Below are positions 17,152 through 24,507 of a stretch of DNA of 39,225 bases, one piece after another. A model generated the notes under the pieces. That model was not told the DNA's origin and searched no databases. It worked only from the letters and a program-made list of their open reading frames with translations. Numbering within the stretch: position 1 is the first letter of the stretch; each line of letters starts with the position of its first letter. The stretch spans positions 1 to 39,225 of the forward strand of contig CALWAV010000044.1 in the NCBI GenBank assembly GCA_944375745.1. Direction: 5' to 3'. The position numbers and the translations under genes are program-made. Source of the DNA: an uncultured Merdimonas sp. Lineage in GTDB: Bacteria; Bacillota; Clostridia; Lachnospirales; Lachnospiraceae.

Positions 17152-17895
17152 ATGGTAAAACAGACAGCAGGCAGAGATGTTCTGGGAGAGTTCGCTCCTA
17201 AATTTGCAGAGTTAAACGATGACGTACTGTTCGGAGAGGTATGGTCCAGAGAAGACATCCTTCCACTGAAGATCCGCTCCATGCTGACTGTGACGGCGCT
17301 TGTGAGCAAGGGAATCATTGATTCCTCCCTGCAGGCGCATCTTACGACTGCAAAGAAGAATGGAGTGACCCGCACAGAGATGGCAGAGCTTCTGACACAC
17401 ATTGCCTTCTATGCAGGCTGGCCCAATGCCTGGGGCGCTTTTCGTCTGGCAAAAGAGGTATATGCGGATGACAATGCGGCGGAGGAGCATGGCGGCTTCT
17501 TCGGTATGGGCGAGCCAAACACTGCGTTTGCACAATACTTTATCGGCCAGAGCTACTTAAAGCCTCTTACAGACGGTTCTAAGACCGTATTTGTGGCTAA
17601 TGTAACCTTTGAACCGGGCTGCCGTAATAACTGGCATATTCATCACGCAAAGAAGGGCGGCGGACAGCTCCTGCTCTGCGTGGACGGAGAAGGCTGGTAC
17701 CAGGAAGAGGGCAAGCCGGCCCAGAGTCTGAAGCCGGGCGATGTAGTTACGATTCCGGCTGAAGTAAAGCATTGGCATGGTGCGAAGAAGGACAGCTGGT
17801 TCAGCCATCTGGCTATCGAGGTTCCCGGCGAGGAGACTGCCAACGAGTGGCTGGAAGCAGTAGACGATGAAGCGTACGCGGCCCTTGAAAAATAA
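17152..17895 (+). CDS. Carboxymuconolactone decarboxylase/cupin fusion protein
   Basis: In this 247-aa protein, residues 1-105 show the CMD/AhpD-like helical fold (REDILPLKIRSMLTVTALVS, then RTEMAELLTHIAFYAGWPNAW). AhpD-type redox cysteines are absent here, so a peroxidase function is unlikely. Residues about 125-235 are a cupin with metal-ligand histidines in NNWHIHHAKKGGGQ and later VKHWHGAKKDSWFSH. Such proteins are often annotated as (R)-mandelonitrile lyase-like or quercetinase-like, but function is not established. The ATG follows GACAGGAGGAAAATATC. It is 131 nt downstream of the aldo/keto reductase and probably the third gene of the LysR-linked set, though TTGAAA at 17066 could be part of its own promoter. 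Confidence 0.85.
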   Translation: MVKQTAGRDVLGEFAPKFAELNDDVLFGEVWSREDILPLKIRSMLTVTALVSKGIIDSSLQAHLTTAKKNGVTRTEMAELLTHIAFYAGWPNAWGAFRLAKEVYADDNAAEEHGGFFGMGEPNTAFAQYFIGQSYLKPLTDGSKTVFVANVTFEPGCRNNWHIHHAKKGGGQLLLCVDGEGWYQEEGKPAQSLKPGDVVTIPAEVKHWHGAKKDSWFSHLAIEVPGEETANEWLEAVDDEAYAALEK

Positions 17896-17938
17896 GAGAA
17901 ACTTAAGAGAAAAATAAGTTTTTCCGTTTTATAACCGG

Positions 17939-17967
17939 TTGCGGATTCCACAGCCCCTGTGTTAAAA
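17939..17967 (+). promoter_or_regulatory. Promoter upstream of the large surface protein gene
   Basis: TTGCGG (17939-17944) and TTAAAA (17962-17967) are 17 nt apart. The spacer holds a small dyad CACAG-CCC-CTGTG at 17949-17961. It would give a leader of about 245 nt before ATG 18220. A weak hairpin (AAACTTA/TAAGTTT, 17899-17921) lies before it and could end the preceding unit. Confidence 0.45.
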
Positions 17968-18029
17968 TTATTATATAGAATAGAACGTGGTACAGGGGTG
18001 ACGGAAGACGCGGAACAAAAGGAAGAAAA

Positions 18030-18057
18030 CAGAATAGAAATATCAGAATAGAAATAT
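18030..18057 (+). repeat. Perfect 14-bp tandem duplication
   Basis: CAGAATAGAAATAT occurs twice head to tail (18030-18043, 18044-18057) in the untranslated leader of the surface protein gene. It may be a slippage product or a variable spacer. Confidence 0.9.
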
Positions 18058-18100
18058 GCGCAGTTCCCGTCCCCTTTACAGGTGATTGAAAGCGTATCCG

Positions 18101-18136
18101 TTATCCACAGATGTACTTATGTATGTCTGTGGATAA
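18101..18136. promoter_or_regulatory. Two inverted, perfect DnaA-box 9-mers
   Basis: TTATCCACAGA (18101-18111) and its exact complement TCTGTGGATAA (18126-18136) face each other across 14 nt. Each contains the consensus DnaA box TTATCCACA (18101-18109 and 18128-18136 complement). No T-run follows, so a terminator is unlikely. The site is in the leader of the surface protein gene, far from any dnaA or dnaN gene in this window. It could be a DnaA-binding regulatory or titration site. An unrelated palindromic operator is the alternative. Confidence 0.55.
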
Positions 18137-18219
18137 TTACGTTTTCGGAGAGAAATTCATACAGTAAGGCCTGATTCCAGACATCGGGCAGAGAATAGTT
18201 CCGAAAAGGGGGGACCGAT

Positions 18220-21200
18220 ATGAAGAATAGAGAGAGATACAGAAAATGCAGAAAAATGTCTGCTATCTGCCACATGACAGCAGCAGTTTTGCTTGTGGCA
18301 GCGCTGCTTTCCGCGGCAGCTCTGGCGGAGCCTGCGAAGGCGGCGGAGCCGGGGCAGTCAGACTCTGCCGCACAGCCAGCTTCTGCTGTACGACTGGGGT
18401 CTGCCGTGCAGCCAGGTTCTGACATACAGCCAGAGGATACCGCTCAGCCTGACTCTGCCGTACAGATAGAAAAGAGCCTTGGCTATGGATACAGCGAGTC
18501 AGAGGCCGTAATCCGGATTACGCTGACAAATGATACGGAGACGAAAATTACAATGAAAAATATCAGTTTTAATCTGACAGATGAAAGCGAATATTTTTCT
18601 GGCGAGACTTATCTCACAGGAACAGCCGGCCAGAATTTCGAGCTCTATCCTGGTGCTGCGGCAGGCCTCTGCTTAGTTAAGTTTCAAACTGGCATGCCTA
18701 TTCAGAAAGAGCCTTATACTGCCAGCCTTCAGATAAAGTATACAGATGCCGATGGTGCAGAACAGAGCCTGTTCTATAAGGTGAATGTGACGGTGGGACA
18801 GAAAAGCATAGGAGACTGCAAAATCCAGGGTATTGAAAAGAAGTATTATTATACCGGTAAAGAAATCAGGCCGGATATCGTCATAGCCAATGGCAGCCAG
18901 ACGCTGACAGCTGGCCAGGACTATACGGTCGAATATGCTTCAAACACAGATGTGGGTACAGGCCGGGTGACCATAACGGGAAAAGGAAATTACAAGGGAA
19001 AGTCAGAGAAGTCCTTTGGGATTGCCTGGTATGACGGGCCTGTGAACCCGCAGTTTAACGGAGAAGAGCTTTCGGGAGCCTGGTATGCGGAAGAGGTACG
19101 GATTACTGCTGAAGGATGTACCATTTCAGATTCGCTGACGGGAACCTTCGCGGACTCCTATCTGGTTTCTGAGGAAGGAGAGCATAACCTTTCTTTATAC
19201 TATAAAACACAGGAAGGCTATCTTACAGATGCGGAAAACTACAGCGTCAAAATTGACAAAAATGCTCCGGTTATAACGGAAATGCAGATTTCCGGCATTA
19301 CGAACCATGCCGCGTCAGTGAATGTCAAAGCAGCTGATACAGGCAGCGGGATTCTCAGGTATTATCTGTACTGTACGCCGGAAGAGCAGGAGACTATTAC
19401 GGCAAAAATGATAAAAGATAACAGTGATACGATGCAGATCGATGCTTCGGAAGCTGTATCAGGCACAGCGGTTTTTTCCTTGCAGGAGCTCTCTGAGGGG
19501 ACTGCGTATTATCTTTATGCGGCAGTGGAAGATGCCTCTGGAAAGCTCAGCGAAGTGGAGACAGGCAGTTTTACTGCAAAGAAAACGGTGCCGGCAGAAG
19601 CTCTTGCTTTAAATGTTTCCGCTTACGCAGATACTGTTTCAGTGGAACTGCTGGCGGACACAGAGGAATATGGTAAAGCGGTGTACCGTCTGCTGGATGC
19701 TTCCGGCCAGACTGTCTTAAAGGACTGGCAGGAGGATCATGTGTTTGCCGGACTGACAGAGAATACAGTTTATACGGTCAACGCGAAATACTCAGGCTCC
19801 GACGCATATATGGAATCAGAAACTGCTAGCAGACAGGTTACGACAAAACGATGGGCTTCTGTGGCGGATCCGGAGAACCTTGCCGCGCGATATGGCCAGG
19901 CCCTTAAGGATATAGCGCTCCCATCGGGGTGGAGCTGGGCAGACAGCTCAGTGCCGGTTACAGTGGCAAACAGCGGATATGAGGCAAGATTCCAGGCGGA
20001 TACAGAGCGGTACGATTATTCCAGAATTGAGGGTTATGATTCTGAAAAGGGATATGTAGCGCGCCTTCTGCCTGTAAAGGTGGCGCCGGCAGAGCCTGTG
20101 CTTACCTGGAAGGCCGGGAATACACAGGCAGTGGTTTACACCGGAAAAGCGGCTTCGGTCGCGGTGCCCGAGGTAACCCTGATAAATAATGAAAGCTTCC
20201 AGGGAACTGTCAGCTGGTCCTGGCGGAAGGAATCTGACAGCAGCGGAAGCTTTACGGCGGGGCTTCCGTCAGAACCCGGAACCTATGTGATACGGGCCGG
20301 TGTGGAAGCGGCAGGTAATTACAGCGCGGTCAGTGCGGATATGAAACTGACCATAGACTGGCTGAAAAACGCGCCGGACGCGGGACTTTCAGACCAGAAT
20401 GGGAAAGCTCTGTCCGCAGGCACCTGGTGCAGCGAAGCTGTGCTGACGGCGCCGGAGGGATATGAAATCAGTCTTGCCCCTGCGGCACAGTATGGAAGCT
20501 CAGCCCGGAGCACAGCGGAAACCGGGAAAAACGGCGGGACAGTTACCTATTATCTGAAACAGACAGCCAGCGGCGGAATCGCCCGGAAGACCGTGACGGT
20601 ATATGTTGACAGGACAGCGCCCGGCGGCAGCATTGCTGTCAGCGGAGTTGTATGGAACCGGACACTGCCGGGCGAAGACTCTGAGCTTCGGATACCTGAA
20701 AAGAAGGAGGTAACAATCAGCGCAGAGGACGGTCAGTCCGGAGTAAAGACTGTGGAATATACCATAAGCGATAAGAAGTGTAAAAGCCGGGAGGAGATTC
20801 AAAAGCTTGGCGGCTGGCTGATTTACAACCCGAACGCAAAGCCGGATATCAAACAGAACGGTACAAATTACGTATATGTGAGAATTACGGATCATGCGGG
20901 AAATATGACCTGGCTGTCTACAGGAAAGATTTTGTATGAAACAGTATCGAAGAATTCCGGCGGTTCCGGCAGTTCCGGCTCCTCCGGCGGTTCCGGCGGA
21001 TCCGGCAGCCAGACCGGGCAGACGCCGTCCTCCGGAACAGGAAGCAAAAACAGCACGAAGAACAGCGGCACAAAAGGCAGCACAGCTGTAAAGACGCCGG
21101 AGAAAGGAACGCCTTATATCCACGGAAGGGAGAGCATAAACGGCTGGACTGCCATCAAAGAGGAACTGGAAAATGCCGAAGACGGAGATACTGTGATCCT

Positions 21201-21840
21201 GAATATGAACGGGGCATCAACAGTCCCGGGAAATGTTCTTTCTGTGATGAAAGGAAGAGATGTCAGTCTGGTCCTGAATATGGAAGAGGATATTGTCTGG
21301 ACGATTGACGGACAGAGTTTTACTGCGGAAGAGATAAACGATATAGATTTCACGGTTGATATGGAGGCCCAGGCGATCCCGGCGGATCTGGTTCAGGAAC
21401 TGGCCGGAGAACGCAGCGCGCTCCAGATAAGCCTGGCTTATGACGGAGAACTTGGGTTTACGGCTGTTCTGACCATCAAGCTGGATGAGAAGTATGCAGG
21501 CCTTTACGCCAGCCTGTTCTATTATCAGGAACAGAGCGGAGAACTGGAGTATCTGGACAGTGAAGAAATTGGAGAGGATGGAGAGGCAGAGCTTTCCTTT
21601 ACCCACGCCTCGGATTATCTTATTGTCATGGATGAAGAGCCATTTGACGGCACAGAGCAGGAGGCTGAGGAGGAAGCTCCGATACTTCCGGAGAAAGACC
21701 TGGATGAGGAGAAGAGCAGTATTCCGTTGCCCATCCTGATTCTGGTAATCTGTGTGATTGTACTGGCAGCCGGAGCGGGGCTCTGCATGTGGCTGATTCG
21801 GAAAAACAGGAAGGAAGATGAAGAGGACAATATAGAATAG
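18220..21840 (+). CDS. Large membrane-anchored surface protein with repeat domains
   Basis: The 1206-aa protein has a basic N-terminus and hydrophobic export segment (residues about 14-40, ending near ALAEPAKAAE). A low-complexity Gln/Pro/Ser/Ala stretch follows (about 43-85). An MBG-like beta domain lies at about 202-268 (YTGKEIRPDIVIANGS...GKGNYKGKSEKSFGI). Next come several beta-sandwich modules introduced by KIDKNAPVITEMQ and VDRTAPGGSI, then a Gly/Ser linker at 912-964, a C-terminal globular region, and one membrane helix (about 1168-1190) followed by charged RKNRKEDEEDNIE. No LPXTG is present, so anchoring is by the helix, not sortase. I see no catalytic domain; adhesion or wall-structural roles are likely but not shown. 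It has its own leader (17967-18219) and precedes a lipoprotein gene. Confidence 0.8.
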   Translation: MKNRERYRKCRKMSAICHMTAAVLLVAALLSAAALAEPAKAAEPGQSDSAAQPASAVRLGSAVQPGSDIQPEDTAQPDSAVQIEKSLGYGYSESEAVIRITLTNDTETKITMKNISFNLTDESEYFSGETYLTGTAGQNFELYPGAAAGLCLVKFQTGMPIQKEPYTASLQIKYTDADGAEQSLFYKVNVTVGQKSIGDCKIQGIEKKYYYTGKEIRPDIVIANGSQTLTAGQDYTVEYASNTDVGTGRVTITGKGNYKGKSEKSFGIAWYDGPVNPQFNGEELSGAWYAEEVRITAEGCTISDSLTGTFADSYLVSEEGEHNLSLYYKTQEGYLTDAENYSVKIDKNAPVITEMQISGITNHAASVNVKAADTGSGILRYYLYCTPEEQETITAKMIKDNSDTMQIDASEAVSGTAVFSLQELSEGTAYYLYAAVEDASGKLSEVETGSFTAKKTVPAEALALNVSAYADTVSVELLADTEEYGKAVYRLLDASGQTVLKDWQEDHVFAGLTENTVYTVNAKYSGSDAYMESETASRQVTTKRWASVADPENLAARYGQALKDIALPSGWSWADSSVPVTVANSGYEARFQADTERYDYSRIEGYDSEKGYVARLLPVKVAPAEPVLTWKAGNTQAVVYTGKAASVAVPEVTLINNESFQGTVSWSWRKESDSSGSFTAGLPSEPGTYVIRAGVEAAGNYSAVSADMKLTIDWLKNAPDAGLSDQNGKALSAGTWCSEAVLTAPEGYEISLAPAAQYGSSARSTAETGKNGGTVTYYLKQTASGGIARKTVTVYVDRTAPGGSIAVSGVVWNRTLPGEDSELRIPEKKEVTISAEDGQSGVKTVEYTISDKKCKSREEIQKLGGWLIYNPNAKPDIKQNGTNYVYVRITDHAGNMTWLSTGKILYETVSKNSGGSGSSGSSGGSGGSGSQTGQTPSSGTGSKNSTKNSGTKGSTAVKTPEKGTPYIHGRESINGWTAIKEELENAEDGDTVILNMNGASTVPGNVLSVMKGRDVSLVLNMEEDIVWTIDGQSFTAEEINDIDFTVDMEAQAIPADLVQELAGERSALQISLAYDGELGFTAVLTIKLDEKYAGLYASLFYYQEQSGELEYLDSEEIGEDGEAELSFTHASDYLIVMDEEPFDGTEQEAEEEAPILPEKDLDEEKSSIPLPILILVICVIVLAAGAGLCMWLIRKNRKEDEEDNIE

Positions 21841-21976
21841 GATGGACAGCAGAGAAGTCCGAAAGATGAAGACTTTCTTAATATTCTTAAAAAGAATGTG
21901 ATTCGCTGGACAGGGGAATGCTGTTTTTGATAGAATAAAGCAGCACCGGGATATCCGGCCCGAAAAGGAGGACATT

Positions 21977-22705
21977 ATGAAATTAAGAAAGCTTATCTGT
22001 ATATTTGGACTTGGCACAGTTCTGATGCTGGCAGCGGCCTGCGGCGGAAATAATGCGGCCCAGGACCAGCAGACTCAGGAAAATACAGCTGTGCAGGAAA
22101 ACACAGAAACAGAAGATGAAAATACAGATTCTGCCGCGGAGGACGGCACAGAGCAGGATGGCGGCACAGAAGAAGCGGTCAGCGACGCTCCGGTCAGAAT
22201 CTACGGAACCATCACCGAAGTGGGCGAGGACACGATTACGGTAGACAATCAGTCGGAAATGTCCACGTCAGGGGAAATCATCCTGAACATTGATCCGGAA
22301 AATACAGTATTGGTGGATGCCCAGACAGGACTGCCCATGACGCTTGCGGATATAGGAGAAGGAAGCTTTGAGGCGTATCTCGGACCGGTTATGACCATGT
22401 CGCTGCCGCCTCATACCACTCCCTATGTGGTGATTGCCAATATTCCGGAAGACGGCGCGGCGCCTCAGTATGCGGTAGCGGCCAGTGACCTGGTACAGGA
22501 GGATGGTTCCTATACTCTGGAGGCTACAGATGGAAGAACCTATAGGATTCCGGAGGATGTGGAGATATCTCCCTTCCGCACGAGAAACATTGTGACGCTT
22601 GAGGATCTGACAGCGGGCAGAGCGGCCCTTATTTGGCTGGATGAAAGCGAGACAGCTGAAAAAGTCGTTCTTCTGGAAGGTGTGCCGGGAATGGAGAACC
22701 AATGA
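21977..22705 (+). CDS. Secreted lipoprotein, unknown function
   Basis: The 242-aa protein carries a signal peptide with lipobox LAAAC (Cys at residue 22), which would be lipidated and anchored outside the membrane. An acidic Gln/Glu/Thr-rich linker of about 50 residues follows. The mature domain (about residues 73-240) begins RIYGTITEVGEDTITVDNQS, an OB-like beta-barrel pattern seen in lipoproteins of Firmicutes but without assigned function. The later segment GRTYRIPEDVEISPF looks like a second beta module. The ATG follows AAAAGGAGG. Its stop overlaps the start of the HAD gene by 4 nt (ATGA), so both are co-translated. Confidence 0.8.
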   Translation: MKLRKLICIFGLGTVLMLAAACGGNNAAQDQQTQENTAVQENTETEDENTDSAAEDGTEQDGGTEEAVSDAPVRIYGTITEVGEDTITVDNQSEMSTSGEIILNIDPENTVLVDAQTGLPMTLADIGEGSFEAYLGPVMTMSLPPHTTPYVVIANIPEDGAAPQYAVAASDLVQEDGSYTLEATDGRTYRIPEDVEISPFRTRNIVTLEDLTAGRAALIWLDESETAEKVVLLEGVPGMENQ

Positions 22706-23472
22706 TACGCGCCGCTTTTTTTGATATCGATGGAACACTTATGGCCCACAGCATCGGAAGAATTCCGGAGGACACCCTGTATGCGCTGGACTGCCTGAAG
22801 AAGAAAGGCATCCGTATTTTTACCAGTACAGGGCGCCATATTCTGGAACTGGACGAACTGGGCATCAGCGGTCTGGGGTTTGACGGACATGTGCTGTTAA
22901 ACGGGCAGCTTTGTCTGGACAAAGAACGGCGGGTATTGGCGGAGGTTCCCATCGGTGATAAGGATATACGGCAGATTTTCCCGGTTTTTGAAGAAAGAAG
23001 AATTCCTCTTTCCTTTGTGGAGAAGGAGAAGATCTACATCAATTATATCAATGAACAAGTAAGGAAAGCGCAGAGAGATGTTTCTTCTGCGCTTCCCGAA
23101 ACTGGAAACTGGGAAGGAGCCCCTGTTTACCTGATTGTCGCTTTTGCAGCAGAAGACACAGTGGCTGAACTGATGAAACACATGCCGCACTGCAGAACTA
23201 CCCGCTGGAATTCCTACGGCGTAGATATTATTGCGGAAGGCGGGGGAAAGGAAAAAGGAATTGAGAAGATGCTCTCGCATTTTTCCATCGGGAGAGAAGA
23301 AGTCATTGCCTTCGGGGATGGAGAAAATGATATGGAGATGCTGGAATACGCGGGTATCGGCGTAGCCATGGGAAACGCGGACGAGAAAGTCAAAGCCTGC
23401 GCAGACTATGTGACAGAAGACGCGGACGAAGGAGGAATCCTGTCGGCTCTCCGGCATTTTGAAATTCTGTAG
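22702..23472 (+). CDS. HAD superfamily phosphatase (Cof/YidA subfamily)
   Basis: The 256-aa cytoplasmic phosphatase has motif I FFDIDGT with nucleophile D8 and acid D10. It also has motif II FTSTGR, a type IIB cap domain in the middle (about residues 85-180), the conserved Lys in GGGKEKGIEK and motif IV GDGENDMEML near residue 205. Cof-type enzymes usually hydrolyse sugar phosphates or flavin-related phosphates; the substrate here is not predictable. The start overlaps the lipoprotein stop (ATGA), so expression is coupled to it. A 21-bp perfect hairpin follows. Confidence 0.9.
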   Translation: MIRAAFFDIDGTLMAHSIGRIPEDTLYALDCLKKKGIRIFTSTGRHILELDELGISGLGFDGHVLLNGQLCLDKERRVLAEVPIGDKDIRQIFPVFEERRIPLSFVEKEKIYINYINEQVRKAQRDVSSALPETGNWEGAPVYLIVAFAAEDTVAELMKHMPHCRTTRWNSYGVDIIAEGGGKEKGIEKMLSHFSIGREEVIAFGDGENDMEMLEYAGIGVAMGNADEKVKACADYVTEDADEGGILSALRHFEIL

Positions 23473-23513
23473 CGGTAAAATGGCATGGAAGGCAGAGCAG
23501 AACGCATAATATT

Positions 23514-23561
23514 AAGAGGAGGTTCCTCTGTAAGAACTTGCTTACAGAGGAACCTCCTCTT
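23514..23561. terminator. Perfect 21-bp inverted repeat between convergent genes
   Basis: The arm at 23514-23534 (starting AAGAGGAGGTTCC) is exactly complementary to 23541-23561, with a 6-nt loop. It lies between the HAD gene and the convergent secreted-protein gene, so a bidirectional terminator is likely. The flanking T/A tracts are only 3-4 nt, shorter than usual. The arms contain GAGGTTCCTC, itself self-complementary. Confidence 0.7.
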
Positions 23562-23598
23562 TGACATGAATTGGAATGAGGGGCTTTGGGAAGCTGTT

Positions 23599-24099
23599 TC
23601 AGCAGGCCTGAATTTCAGAAGCGCCGGAGTTTCCAAAGGTTTTTGTGATTTCCAGGTCCACCCGCTGTTCGGTCAGCCTTTCCGGAGAGGAAAGTTCAAA
23701 ATATACATAGCTTCCATCCAAAGTTTTTGCATAGCCGGCAGCTGTATAGACAGTGCCGCCCGGCAGCTTCTTGGTGAAAAAGAGGTAGGTATGTGTATCA
23801 CGGTCTACCCATTCGCCGATAGAATAGCTGATGCCGCTTTCCGTCAATTCAACTACATCTTCCGATATGTGATCGGAAAGCACCTCGTCCAGAATCCATT
23901 TTTCTGTTTCGTTCAGATTTACATAGGTCAGACTGCAGTCTGATGTGTCTTCTGCAGGAGCTGCGGTTTCCTTCGCGGGTACGGTCGTTCCCGGAGCGGA
24001 AGCTGCTTCCGCAGACATCTCTGTCTTTTCAGAGAAAGGATTCAGATATAAAACCAAGGCAAGCAGCCCGGCAAGGCAGCACAGCGATAACTTTTTCAT
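23599..24099 (-). CDS. Hypothetical secreted protein
   Basis: The 166-aa protein starts MKKLSLCCLAGLLALVLYLN, a signal peptide or signal anchor. The cysteines at 7-8 do not form a proper lipobox. A Pro/Ala/Thr-rich linker to about residue 52 follows, then a compact domain of about 110 residues (LNETEKWILDEVLSDHISEDVVE, then IGEWVDRDTHTYLFFTKKLPGG) with a mixed alpha/beta look. I do not recognise the family. The ATG at 24099 is preceded on the minus strand by AAAGAGGTGGAG. It is convergent with the HAD gene and divergent from the methylene-H4F reductase operon, with 408 nt between. Confidence 0.7.
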   Translation of the reverse strand: MKKLSLCCLAGLLALVLYLNPFSEKTEMSAEAASAPGTTVPAKETAAPAEDTSDCSLTYVNLNETEKWILDEVLSDHISEDVVELTESGISYSIGEWVDRDTHTYLFFTKKLPGGTVYTAAGYAKTLDGSYVYFELSSPERLTEQRVDLEITKTFGNSGASEIQAC

Positions 24100-24507
24100 A
24101 ACTCCACCTCTTTTATAAAATTTCTGTCAAATCAGAAGCTCTGACTTTCCAGAAATATTTTCTCTTTCTTTACGATAAGTATACACAAGAAATGTTACAA
24201 AAATGTTTACAAAAGATTAGAGTTATATTATAAATTCTGAATTAATATTGAAGAATTCAGATAAATAAACAGATTTCCACAGGAAACCCGGAAAAAAGAC
24301 AGAATCCCACAGGGGGAGGAAAACGCTGAGAAAAACATCTTTAGACTAGATTATTTGGACAAGATGTGATATGCTTAATTACATATGGATTGCAGAGAAT
24401 TATTGACTGCTTATTATTTTCTTAAGAGGTACAGAGGGGGAAAATAAAGGGATGGGGATAAGATCTGCAAGTCAAATTTTTAAGGAATACATAAGGAAGG
24501 TGAGCAA
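24100..24507. other. AT-rich divergent intergenic region upstream of the met operon
   Basis: The region holds no convincing gene. I see a tandem pair of near-identical motifs AATGTTACAAA (24191-24201) and AATGTTTACAAA (24202-24213), and an inverted repeat TCTGAATT/AATTCAGA (24236-24243 with 24254-24261). There are also two CCACAGG motifs near 24275 and 24310, and TTGACT near 24402. It must contain the promoters for both flanking genes, but no pair of hexamers is convincing. The long leader before the operon leaves room for regulation. Confidence 0.5.

Noticed and set aside
18101-18136. Intrinsic terminator
   Set aside because: The stem is AT-rich at its ends and no T-run follows on either strand.
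20892-21083. Pro/Glu-rich open frame antisense to the surface protein linker
   Set aside because: It is the complement of the Gly/Ser linker and has no start signal.
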